DNA of 13,265 nucleotides, taken from Veillonella sp. AM51-8BH (GTDB lineage Bacteria; Bacillota; Negativicutes; Veillonellales; Veillonellaceae). The notes beneath the pieces were generated by a model that was not told the DNA's origin, made no database searches, and worked only from the letters and a program-made list of their open reading frames with translations. The stretch covers positions 1 through 13,265 of the forward strand of contig NZ_QSDY01000050.1 of the NCBI RefSeq assembly GCF_003463825.1, written 5' to 3'. The position numbers and the translations under genes were made by a program. This document shows positions 7,901-13,265 of this stretch, piece after piece. The first letter of the stretch is position 1; every line of letters begins with the position of its first letter.

Positions 7901-10900
7901 GTTCACTGTATCAGTGTTGTTACCAGTGAATTTCAAACCATCATCCAAAGTAGCAACTTCGTGTTTGTTGTTGTTTTTATCTTCGTATACGATACGAGTG
8001 ATACCATCTTTGCCGTTTACGCCAGGTTGACCGTTTTCAGCTTTCATAGTAAGACCATCTTTACCGTCTTTACCATTCAAACCGATAGAGCCGTCTTTAC
8101 CATTAATTACAACGGAAGAACCATCTTTACCATTTACGCCGATTTTACCATCAACGCCATCTTTACCGTCTTTGCCGTCATTACCGATCTTGATATCGTT
8201 AGCCAAGTCGAATTCAACTTTAGCACCGTCGTTGTTGCTAGTTTGTTTAACAGTCAAGTTTTTACCTGCTGCCATTTCAACTGTTTTACCATCAGTGATA
8301 GTTTTTGCAGCTGTTTCAGAATCAGCAGTTGTATTACCAGTGGATTTCACATTCCATACGGATTGTGCAGCACCTGGAGCTACATGTAAGTCATAAGTAA
8401 CTTGGTTGCCGTTTTCAGTTTTATTAACTGTTACGGAGTTATCGTTGGAAGTTACTACTGTACGGGAATCTTTCAACTGTTTAACGTTAACTGCATCAGT
8501 ATCGTTTACACCAGCTTTCACATTAGTAATGTTCAAGTTACCAGCGTTGATACCAGTTTTAGTTACGGATGGGCCACCTGTAATTGTTAAGCCACCATTA
8601 TTAAGAATAGTGTCGCCAATTTTCAAGGAACCATTTGGAGTCAAGTCGATGTTGTTGGACAATGCATATGTGTAAGTATGTTCGCCAGTTTGAGCATCGA
8701 TATCTTGTTTTACAGTCAAGTTATCGCCTGCAGCGTAGGAAACAGTTTTACCATTGCCAACAGCTGTAACAGCGTGGTTACCAACTACATTGCCTTTAGC
8801 GTCAGTGGAGAAGGAGTAACCGTCTTTAATTTGATCAGCCAAGCCGGACAAGTCGATTTTCGCAACTGTACCAGATTGTGTAGCACCGTTACCATCGTTG
8901 TATTTCAATGTTACGGACTTGCTTGCTGCATCGTAAGCGTAAGATGTAGTTGTTTCACCAGTACGGTTAGATGTTGTAGGAGCAATGTGCAAATCATTAG
9001 CTTTAGAAATACGAGTTACGTCGCCGATGTTAGCAGCGTTATTCACTACATCGCCACCAGATTTAAGGTTAGTGATGTTTTGGTCACCCATGTTGATAGG
9101 GCCATTAGTGATGTTGATAGAGTTAGGACCGAATTCCATTTTTGGACCATTTGTAGTGTTGGAAATGGAATTGATGTTTACTAAATCTTTATTCACATCG
9201 TATTTAACAACGCCTTCAGCATCTACAGAAGCTGTTGTGTTTTTACCGTTTGTGAAGTTCAAACCTTTATCCAATGTAACCTTTTGTTCGTTTGTGCCAT
9301 TCGCTTTGTATGTCAAAGGAATTTGTTTAGCAGCTTTGTCGCCATCGAATGTTACTTGGTAAGTTGTGTTATGGTTTGTTTCATCTTGAACAGGTGTAAC
9401 AGTGATAGGGTTGTTAGTTGTGTTTGTAGTATTTACAGTTACTGCTTCACGAGCTGCGTCTTTTACGTCGTTACGGGATACGTTTACTTCGTAAGTTGCG
9501 CCTGCATCACCGAAGTTTTCACCAGCTTTAGGGGAAACTTTTGCGATGTTTTTATCGCTAGAACCAGCTACGTCTGCTTTAGCTTGTACTTTTTCAGTAG
9601 AAGCTGCAGTAGGTTTTACATTGTTAACATCTACAGTATATACAGTTTTTGTGCTGCCATCTGCATTTTGAATTACATTGCTTGTTACTTTCGCAGCATT
9701 TTTACCTTCTACTACAACAGTGCTGTTCAATTTGTTTTTAGCGCTGTCGGACAAGTCAGCTACTACATTGGAACCAGAAGCAGTTGTTTTAATGTACTCA
9801 CCATTATTAGCACCCACAACGCCGAAGCTCAAGCCGCCTTGTTTGTTCAATTTTTGTAATTCAGTAGCGCCTGTGTTACCAGTCAAACCAACTGTGTTAT
9901 TGAAACCGTTGTTAACGATGTTCAATTGTTCTTCAGTTGCTGCACGACCTTTTTTAGCGAAGTCTGGAGCATCTAATGTTACGTTAGTTAAACCAGTGAT
10001 GTCACCAACTTTAGCATTCAAGTTAATGTTGTGATCGCCTGCTACGTTTACAGTTTGGTTACCACCGAATACAACTTTGCCGTCGCCATCTTTGTTTGTA
10101 ATGGATGTAATGTCAGTTAAATCACCTTCAACGTCTACTTTGAAAGTTTTAACGCCATTTACGTCACGGTGAGAAGCAGTTGTGTTCTTACCGTTTTCCA
10201 TGTCGATAGCTTCTTTAGCAAGGTTTTTAATTACAGTCTTACCACCATTGTTGATGTTGGAAAGATCTTGTTTAGCAATACCTGTGATAACAGCAGTTTC
10301 GTTAGGAACGTCTTTGTTGTTACCATCAAGGTAAGTCATAGTTACTTTGCCGTTGTTATCAACTACGTATTCACCTGGTTTGATATGACGTTCGTCAGCA
10401 CGAACTTGTTTCAATTGGCTAACATTAACAGCATCATTATCGTTTACACCAGCTTTTACATTTGTAATATTCAAATCGCCAGCGTTGATACCAGTTTTTG
10501 TAATGGAAGGGCCACCATTGATAGTCAAACCATTATCTGTAATGTTTGTATCACCGATTTTTAAAGAACCATCTGGAGTCAAATCAACATTTTTGTTTAA
10601 TGCAAATTCAACTTGTGCATTACCATCTTTGTTGGTTTGTTTGATGGTCATGTTTTTGCCGGCTTGCATTTCAACAGTTTTGCCGTCTTTGATTTCTTGA
10701 ACGCCAGCGGAACCTTGTGCAACCTTACCTTCTGTAGCAGAAGATTTAACGTTGAAGGAGCTCATATCGCCAGTTTTCAAACCGCTCAAGTCGATAACTG
10801 CTTTAGGGCCATTTACAGTTTTACCATTACCATCTTGGTATGTTAATGTAACCTTTTTGTTACCGTCTACAGTGTATTCAGCTACATTATTGTTTGTACC

Positions 10901-13099
10901 TGCTGTAGGTGCAATGTGTAAATCGTTAGCTTTGGAGATACGTGTAACGTCACCAATGTTTGCAGCATTATTAATTACATCGCCACCAGATTTAAGGTTA
11001 GTAATGTTATTACCACCAAGATCTAGGTTACCACCAGTGATGCTGATCTTATCACCATCAAAGTTCATTGTAGTACCACCATTATTAGTAATGGAAGTAA
11101 TACCACCAAGATCGCTATTTAAAGAGTATGTATATGTTTGTTCACCAATGGATTGGTTGATGTCTTGTTTAACTGTTAAGTTCTTACCAGCTGCATAGTT
11201 AACAGTTTGACCGCTTTCAACTTTAGTTGCTGTAGCAGTACCATCTAATTTACCACCGTTAGCTTTAGCATTTGTTAAGAAGTCATATTTAGCAGCAGTA
11301 TCAGCAGCGTTGATTGTGTAAGTAGTTTTACCGTCTTTCACAGATGTATCAACCGTTACATTTCTACCAGCTTTTACTAAGTTAGTATCATCGAATTTCA
11401 AAGTTAATTTGGAATCCTTAGCACCATCATCGCTAGCAGCTACAGATACACGACCTTCACCACGAACGTTCAATTTACCGCCGTCAGTCAAGAAGTCACT
11501 AGAACCAGTGTTACCAGTTACAGCAACACCAACGTTTTTCAATTGAGCTACGTTAACAGCATCAGTGTCTGCAGTACCAGCAGCAAGACCAGTCAACTGA
11601 CGAGTTAATGTACTACCATTACCGATAGATACAGCAGCTGTAGTAGCTTTTTGTACATTACCTTGTAAGTTAGTGTATTTACGGTTATGTAAATCAGATG
11701 GGTTGTAACCTACAACACCTTTATCTGTTGTTGTAACAGAAGAAGCACCAAGAGCTACGCCTTCAGCAATAGTAGCTTCTGCTACATCACCAAGAGCAGT
11801 ACCTCTAGTTACATTAGCTTTAGCTATATGACCTACAGCAACACCATATTGGCCATTTGCACGAGTACCAGCACCTACAGCTACACCAGATTCACCTTCA
11901 GTTTGAGATTGCATACCGATAGCAATGGAGTTTACACCCTTAGCAATTACTTTAGGAGAACCTTCACCACTTTGACCGATAGCAATAGCATTGTTACCAG
12001 ATGCTTCTGCACGAGCACCGATTACAGTAGCACCAGATCCAGATGCTGTTGTTTCACGACCAATAGCAATTGTATCTAAGTGAGTTGCTGTATTGTCACG
12101 ACCGATAGCAATTTGGGAGTTTTCATCTGCAGTTGCTGCAAAGTTTCTGCCACCATTTGTGGAGTCCACCATGTTGTTTTTACCAATGGCGATACCGCCC
12201 ATTGTTTTCGCATCATTGTCTTGACCCATGGTAACTGTGTCTTGCACACGAGAGTTATTATTGGTACCAACAGATACGGAATTTTTACCACTAGCTAATG
12301 CGCTAGGACCTACAGCCACTGCATTAGCAGCACCAGTTTCAGCATGCCAGCCTACAGCTACGGCATGACCAACACCGGTTGCATTCGTTTTAGATGTATC
12401 ACCGATTGCTACGTCACCATTACCGCTTGCTACTGTAGACGCACCAATAGCCGTAGCCCATTCGCCTTTAGCTGTATTGAAAGCACCTACTGCAGTAGCA
12501 CGACTACCTAAAGCATCATTAAAGTTACCAATTGCTAATGAATAAGCACCAGCTGGTTTAGGTGTTGTTTGCCAAGAACCATGTGTCCAATTTTGATTAT
12601 TGTACGCACCAATAGCGATAGCATTTTCTGCATTCGCATTATTTTTATTACCTACCGTAAGTGTTGTAGCTGCAGTCGATTCATTACCAGCACCGATAGC
12701 TGTAGCTGCACCACCGTTTGCAACGTTTCGGTTACCCATCGCCATAGCGGAATTGCCAGTTGCTGAGTTTTTAGCACCAATCGCTACCTTGCCATCATTA
12801 CCGGCTATGTGGTCTGTTGTATTTTGATACCCTACAACGATAGAGTTTTGACCTGCATCATTTTTGCCATTGCTACCATCTGGAGCCGTATTAGCCCAAA
12901 CATTAACATGACTATTGCCATAATCCGCATCAGCCATAGCTTGTTGAGGCGCAATACCGCCCATAGCACCAGCTACAGCCAAGCCAGCCAATACGCTAGC
13001 TAATACTTTTTTCTTGCCGTTATTATTTTTAGCAGTTTCAGGTACTACTACATAGCAGCCTTTAGATTTGCTATAAACGACTTTAAAAACCTTATTCAT
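1928..13099 (-). CDS. Giant trimeric autotransporter adhesin (YadA-like, type Vc), 3723 residues
   Basis: A surface adhesin exported by Sec and anchored as a trimer in the outer membrane; the family mediates binding to cells, matrix or other bacteria, and biofilm. Seen in order: extended signal peptide (MNKVFKVVYS...KG, hydrophobic core about 33-50, likely cleavage AMA/D at 56/57); YadA-like head (86-451); first neck DTDAVNVAQLK (511-521); stalk to about 3550 with six more DAVNVxQLK necks, eight GKTVxxxxGxNLTVKQ-like modules, four Gly-X-Y cassettes and two Trp-containing modules (SVWNVKSTGN); YadA anchor (3555-3645); coiled-coil tail (3646-3723). I see no cysteine after Cys15, usual for passengers. 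The only plausible start is at 13099; its ribosome site (AAAGGGG) is 12 bases away, rather far. YadA is about 450 residues, so this is very large. Known Veillonella relatives include Hag1 and the Vta proteins; I cannot say which one this is. The repeats make assembly errors possible, but the frame is open throughout. Confidence 0.97.
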   Translation of the reverse strand: MNKVFKVVYSKSKGCYVVVPETAKNNNGKKKVLASVLAGLAVAGAMGGIAPQQAMADADYGNSHVNVWANTAPDGSNGKNDAGQNSIVVGYQNTTDHIAGNDGKVAIGAKNSATGNSAMAMGNRNVANGGAATAIGAGNESTAATTLTVGNKNNANAENAIAIGAYNNQNWTHGSWQTTPKPAGAYSLAIGNFNDALGSRATAVGAFNTAKGEWATAIGASTVASGNGDVAIGDTSKTNATGVGHAVAVGWHAETGAANAVAVGPSALASGKNSVSVGTNNNSRVQDTVTMGQDNDAKTMGGIAIGKNNMVDSTNGGRNFAATADENSQIAIGRDNTATHLDTIAIGRETTASGSGATVIGARAEASGNNAIAIGQSGEGSPKVIAKGVNSIAIGMQSQTEGESGVAVGAGTRANGQYGVAVGHIAKANVTRGTALGDVAEATIAEGVALGASSVTTTDKGVVGYNPSDLHNRKYTNLQGNVQKATTAAVSIGNGSTLTRQLTGLAAGTADTDAVNVAQLKNVGVAVTGNTGSSDFLTDGGKLNVRGEGRVSVAASDDGAKDSKLTLKFDDTNLVKAGRNVTVDTSVKDGKTTYTINAADTAAKYDFLTNAKANGGKLDGTATATKVESGQTVNYAAGKNLTVKQDINQSIGEQTYTYSLNSDLGGITSITNNGGTTMNFDGDKISITGGNLDLGGNNITNLKSGGDVINNAANIGDVTRISKANDLHIAPTAGTNNNVAEYTVDGNKKVTLTYQDGNGKTVNGPKAVIDLSGLKTGDMSSFNVKSSATEGKVAQGSAGVQEIKDGKTVEMQAGKNMTIKQTNKDGNAQVEFALNKNVDLTPDGSLKIGDTNITDNGLTINGGPSITKTGINAGDLNITNVKAGVNDNDAVNVSQLKQVRADERHIKPGEYVVDNNGKVTMTYLDGNNKDVPNETAVITGIAKQDLSNINNGGKTVIKNLAKEAIDMENGKNTTASHRDVNGVKTFKVDVEGDLTDITSITNKDGDGKVVFGGNQTVNVAGDHNINLNAKVGDITGLTNVTLDAPDFAKKGRAATEEQLNIVNNGFNNTVGLTGNTGATELQKLNKQGGLSFGVVGANNGEYIKTTASGSNVVADLSDSAKNKLNSTVVVEGKNAAKVTSNVIQNADGSTKTVYTVDVNNVKPTAASTEKVQAKADVAGSSDKNIAKVSPKAGENFGDAGATYEVNVSRNDVKDAAREAVTVNTTNTTNNPITVTPVQDETNHNTTYQVTFDGDKAAKQIPLTYKANGTNEQKVTLDKGLNFTNGKNTTASVDAEGVVKYDVNKDLVNINSISNTTNGPKMEFGPNSINITNGPINMGDQNITNLKSGGDVVNNAANIGDVTRISKANDLHIAPTTSNRTGETTTSYAYDAASKSVTLKYNDGNGATQSGTVAKIDLSGLADQIKDGYSFSTDAKGNVVGNHAVTAVGNGKTVSYAAGDNLTVKQDIDAQTGEHTYTYALSNNIDLTPNGSLKIGDTILNNGGLTITGGPSVTKTGINAGNLNITNVKAGVNDTDAVNVKQLKDSRTVVTSNDNSVTVNKTENGNQVTYDLHVAPGAAQSVWNVKSTGNTTADSETAAKTITDGKTVEMAAGKNLTVKQTSNNDGAKVEFDLANDIKIGNDGKDGKDGVDGKIGVNGKDGSSVVINGKDGSIGLNGKDGKDGLTMKAENGQPGVNGKDGITRIVYEDKNNNKHEVATLDDGLKFTGNNTDTVNNHKLNSLVKVQGEGVDKTTSASFKSAAGNINVKADGTDTLEVQLNKDLKNINTIKNDGNATFTIGGDNFAFNGGNVSLGGNNITNLKSGIVNNNDTDNTNAANIGDVKTISKANDIHIKDKTYTVNADKTVTLEYVDGNDNAVSKTAKIDLSNLPTGDKAAVESVVKKSAAAGDTNIADITVADGKQTGDANAKYEVNVSRNAVKDAAREAVTVNNANNSNNPITVTPVQDEANHNTTYQVTFDGDKAAKQIPLTYKANGSNDQKVTLDKGLNFTNGSNTTASVAADGVVKYDLNNNVNLTPSGSLTIGDTVVNNGGLTISGGPSVLKTGINAGNLNITNVKAGVNDTDAVNVKQLKDARTVVTSKDNSVTVNKTENGNQVTYDLHVAPGAAQSVWNVKSTGNTTADSEAAAKTITDGKTVEMVAGKNLTVKQTSNNDGAKVEYALSDDIKVGNDGKDGKDGVDGKIGVNGKDGSAVVINGKDGSIGLNGKDGKDGITIRGEKGQDGVNGTNGTNGITRIVYEDKNNNKHEVATTDDGLKFTGNNTDVVNKNKLNSLVKVQGEGVDKTTSASFKSASGNINVKADGTDTLEVQLNKDLKNITTIKNDGPATLTIGGNEFKFDGGNVNMGGNNITNLKSGGDVIDNAANIGDVTRISKANDLHIAPTQSNRAGETTTSYSYDAADKSVTLKYNDGNGANQAGTIAKIDLSGLADQIKDGYSFSTDAKGNVVGNHAVTAVGNGKTVSYAAGDNLTIAQDIDNATGEQTYTYALSNDIKIGKDGRDGIDGKIGVNGKDGSSVVINGKDGSIGLNGKDGKDGLTMKAKDGQPGVNGKDGITRIVYEDNSKNTHEVATLDDGMKYAGDDAQGTDKSKVIAKKLNETMDVVGGADKSKLTDNNIGVNNVDGKLKVQLSKEVNLTPSGSLTIGDTKITDGGLVINNGPSITKGGINAGDLNITNVKAGVNDTDAVNVKQLKSAKTEVKAGDNVTVDKTIGADGQNIYTVNAKATNLGDAELNYTANGGAKQKVKLSEGLNFVDGNYTKASVDANGVVKYDVTLGKVRDGVDGKPGVDGNNGIATVKTVVDTINNSGWKGDVTGNTVGNHSATIVKPGTTVNFGAGKNLTVEQIVNAVTGDHTYNYALSDDIKVGNDGKDGKPGVDGKIGVNGKDGSAVVINGKDGSIGLNGKDGKDGLTFKGANGQDGVDGKNGTNGMTRIVYEDSNKNKHEVATTDDGLKFTGNNESVVNKNKLNSTVKVKGEGVTEEQEKTFESAAGNIAVTADGNDTLNIRLNKNIKGIDSIQTKEIHLGTPDNYTTIKKDGDRIKYGDKTFANTDDIWTIQANGTDVPANGGKVNVKGADGITVSKSANGEMTISGAGLGTMNSFNVKSSGNTTADSETAAKRITDGKTVEFSGGKNLTVKQTSDENGAKVEYALSNNVDLTNKGSVTIGDTKITDGGLVINNGPSVTKDGINAGNKQITNVEDGVNDTDAVNVRQLKAAKTNLVDGQNTKVTGDGSKANPYKVNVEGDLNKITSITNKEGDGKLEFKGDQVVNVAGDNTIKLDGKTGDITGLTNKTLDSADFATKGRAATEEQLKLVQQEAAKKSTEKVQAKADANNIAKVAPKAGDTFGAAGATYEVSVDKNDVKDAAREAVTVTGDNKAITVDVQPNATNHTTNYQVNFNGKEAAKQIPLTYKENGGNARTVMLSDGLDFSNGVNTTAHTDANGKVSFDVKGDLTNITSISNNSNGPKVSFGGDTVNITGGNLNMGGNKITNVQRGTNDTDAVNVKQLKDSRTTLTSDDHSVVLKKTESADGGLNYDLSVKGAVDPRVDQLNEEIGRVGAQGAALSALKPMQYDPLEPTQIMAGYGNYRGNSAIAVGVAHYKNESTMFHGGLSWAGGSSHMMANAGVTWKVGNRDAEAAVADRYRKGPISSAYAVQTEMAAMKAQNAGLKGEVSDLKYENEQIKAQNAGLQSEVEVLKAQMAAMMAKMGM
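1931..2164 (-). other. Coiled-coil extension after the beta-barrel (residues 3646-3723)
   Basis: YadA-type anchors normally end at the last barrel strand. Here that strand (AGVTWKVG) is followed by 78 more residues. From 3672 to 3717 hydrophobic or Asn residues fall at strict 3-4 spacing for seven heptads, with Asn at three 'a' positions (3679, 3693, 3700). The motif KAQNAGL occurs twice, 21 residues apart. Because the barrel's C-terminus faces inward, the coil should lie in the periplasm, probably as a trimer. The last residues are Met-rich (MAAMMAKMGM). Confidence 0.85.
2165..2437 (-). other. YadA-type outer-membrane anchor (residues 3555-3645)
   Basis: The segment has the family layout: a coiled-coil lead-in (VDPRVDQLNEEIGRVGAQGAA), the ALSALKPMQYDP segment, then four amphipathic strands (IMAGYGNYRG, SAIAVGVAHY, MFHGGLSWAG, MMANAGVTWKVG). 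Three chains together form a 12-strand barrel through which the passenger is exported. GNYRGNSAIAVGVAHY is the typical anchor signature. Confidence 0.95.
4271..4462 (-). repeat. Gly-X-Y cassette 4 (residues 2880-2943)
   Basis: Collagen-like GNDGKDGKPGVDG and GKDGKDG triplet runs with short breaks (GSAVVING, LTFKGAN), ending in NGTNGM and followed by the conserved block TRIVYED...HEVAT.DDG. A short fifth Gly-X-Y run lies 72 codons earlier (GVDGKPGVDG, residues 2795-2807, bases 4679-4717). Confidence 0.85.
5396..5569 (-). repeat. Gly-X-Y cassette 3 (residues 2511-2568)
   Basis: The shortest cassette: GKDGRDGIDGKIGVNGKDG, then the shared GSSVVINGKDG and GKDGKDGLTMK blocks, ending in NGKDGI and followed by TRIVYED. 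It lacks two Gly-X-Y triplets at the start compared with cassettes 1 and 2. Confidence 0.85.
6353..6544 (-). repeat. Gly-X-Y cassette 2 (residues 2186-2249)
   Basis: GNDGKDGKDGVDGKIGVNG, then GSAVVINGKDG, GKDGKDGITIRGEKGQDG and NGTNGTNGI, followed by TRIVYED. It lies inside the ~0.9-kb repeat and is three residues longer than cassette 1. Confidence 0.85.
7020..9470 (-). repeat. Stalk repeat pair with 2175-base offset (7020-7290 and 9180-9470)
   Basis: About 280 bases occur twice, 2175 bases (725 codons) apart over the best-aligned part, encoding AREAVTVN, NPITVTPVQDE.NHNTTYQV and AAKQIPLTYKANG..QKVTL. A more diverged third copy lies near 2700-2970 (AAKQIPLTYKENGGNARTV). Confidence 0.8.
8003..8185 (-). 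repeat. Gly-X-Y cassette 1 (residues 1639-1699)
   Basis: GNDGKDGKDGVDGKIGVNG, GSSVVINGKDGSIGLNG, GKDGKDGLTMKAENGQPG and NGKDGI, followed by TRIVYED. Collagen-like triplets in a trimeric fibre can form triple helix or flexible linkers; which applies here is unknown. Confidence 0.85.
11537..11569 (-). other. First neck motif after the head (residues 511-521)
   Basis: DTDAVNVAQLK is the classic neck signature that joins the wide head to the narrow coiled coil in this family. Six further necks follow in the stalk, near bases 10410-10470, 8470-8510, 6830-6870, 4978-5020, 3415-3460 and 2535-2570, most written as NDTDAVNVKQLK. Each should mark a change between beta-rich and coiled-coil segments. 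Confidence 0.9.
11747..12844 (-). other. YadA-like head, 24 short repeats (residues 86-451)
   Basis: I count 24 copies of a [AGS]-[hydrophobic]-[AT]-[hydrophobic]-G motif (AIAIG, AVAVG and variants). They fall in runs with exact 14-residue spacing: 132/146/160, 187/201/215/229, 246/260/274/288/302, 329/343/357/371 and 391/405/419/433/447. Longer gaps between runs mark inserted loops, for example NWTHGSWQTTPKPAG at about 170-184. This is the left-handed beta-roll of the YadA head, the most likely binding region. Confidence 0.93.
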
Positions 13100-13154
13100 A
13101 GAAACTATGAACCCCTTTCTCTCTTATAAAGAAAACACTAAATGCCTTATTCAT
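13092..13154 (-). pseudogene. 20-codon upstream ORF resembling the adhesin's N-terminus
   Basis: The ORF begins ATGAATAAGG, the same ten bases as the adhesin gene, and reads MNKAFSVFFIREKG..., matching MNKVFKVVYSKSKG at MNK, F, V, K and G in register. It is one base out of phase with the adhesin gene, and its stop TAA overlaps adhesin codons 2-3. No ribosome site precedes it. The best reading is a decayed duplicate of the extended signal peptide start; a translated leader peptide coupled to the adhesin is possible. Confidence 0.45.
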
Positions 13155-13211
13155 ACATTTTTTGTTTCATGAATGGTTTATGACACACGTTCACATACTA
13201 TTCATTAAGAT
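13100..13211 (-). promoter_or_regulatory. Adhesin mRNA leader, about 110 bases
   Basis: This is the untranslated region implied by the promoter at 13218-13246. It contains the ESPR-like upstream ORF, a perfect 8-bp palindrome TTCATGAA (13166-13173), and the adhesin ribosome site GAAAGGGG, which ends 12 bases before the ATG. The length and the distant ribosome site leave room for post-transcriptional control. I see no simple-sequence tract long enough to suggest slipped-strand phase variation. Confidence 0.5.
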
Positions 13212-13217
13212 ATTAAT

Positions 13218-13246
13218 ATAATAACAATTTATAAACTAATTGTAAA
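13218..13246 (-). promoter_or_regulatory. Probable adhesin promoter
   Basis: On the minus strand TTTACA (13241-13246), an exact 17-base spacer and TATTAT (13218-13223), in AT-rich DNA. Transcription would start near 13211. No other pair between here and the ATG is as good. The 19 bases remaining to the right edge hold nothing else I can identify. Confidence 0.6.
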
Positions 13247-13265
13247 TAGAAATTCCTGAAATAAT

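Larger units (their letters stand above)
6090..8645 (-). repeat. Stalk repeat pair with ~1.65-kb offset (6090-7003 and 7740-8645)
   Basis: About 0.9 kb occurs twice. The offset is 1650 bases at the lower end and 1641 at the upper end; the 9-base difference is one extra triplet group in Gly-X-Y cassette 2. Each copy encodes neck, Trp module, GKTVEMxAGKNLTVKQ module, Gly-X-Y cassette, TRIVYED block and VKVQGEGVDKTTSASFKS block. This is the longest near-identical repeat in the gene. Confidence 0.85.
5580..9075 (-). repeat. Stalk repeat pair with 3072-base offset (5580-6003 and 8655-9075)
   Basis: About 420 bases occur twice, 3072 bases (exactly 1024 codons) apart. They encode GGDVxxNAANIGDVTRIS, HIAPTxSNRxGETTTSY, KIDLSGLADQIKDGYSF and GNGKTVSYAAGDNLT. 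DNA identity is very high, with scattered, mostly third-base differences, which points to duplication or gene conversion. A third, more diverged copy of the start of this block lies near 10900-11010. Confidence 0.8.

Noticed and set aside
7109..8389. Long plus-strand ORF of 426 codons, and others such as 6122-6985 (287 codons) and 5171-5920 (249 codons)
   Set aside because: They lie wholly antisense to the adhesin gene. They exist because its repetitive, biased codon use (few codons giving antisense stops) keeps that frame open; their products are low-complexity Val/Phe/Ile/Thr/Ser strings with no domain, and the same shadow recurs over each stalk repeat.
12076..12291. Minus-strand 71-codon ORF in another frame
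   Set aside because: It overlaps the head region of the adhesin out of frame, with no recognisable product or ribosome site.

Overview
The window comes from a Veillonella-like member of the Negativicutes: diderm Firmicutes with an outer membrane. Two things point there. The left edge carries the reverse complement of a 16S rRNA 5' end whose variable bases match what I remember of Veillonella. The rest is dominated by an outer-membrane trimeric autotransporter adhesin, and the DNA is AT-rich with Firmicutes-style rRNA leader signals. The genus call rests on memory of the 16S sequence, not on a search.

Everything supported here is transcribed on the minus strand, so transcription order runs right to left. 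(1) 13100-13265 is the promoter and leader of the adhesin gene, with a 20-codon upstream ORF that resembles a decayed copy of the adhesin's own N-terminus. (2) 1928-13099 is one 3723-codon gene for a giant trimeric autotransporter (type Vc secretion). It has an extended signal peptide, a YadA-like head of 24 short repeats, a very long mosaic stalk with seven neck motifs and four Gly-X-Y cassettes, a YadA-type membrane anchor, and an unusual 78-residue coiled coil after the barrel. (3) 999-1799 encodes a 266-residue exported protein of unknown function, 128 bases downstream on the same strand. (4) 763-888 holds a strong terminator and, just before it, a GC-rich segment with its own promoter-like sequence that may be a small RNA. 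(5) 83-613 is the control region of an rRNA operon, with two good promoters, a boxA-like site and several hairpins. (6) 1-82 is the start of 16S rRNA, which continues beyond the left edge.

How the parts may work together: the adhesin is exported through Sec, anchored as a trimer in the outer membrane and displays its head far from the cell. In related systems a periplasmic helper is encoded next to the adhesin (SadB with SadA, TpgA with AtaA). The 266-residue protein sits in the matching position, and the C-terminal coiled coil would project into the periplasm where such a helper could meet it. That link is inference. The rRNA operon appears to be an unrelated co-directional neighbour behind the terminator.
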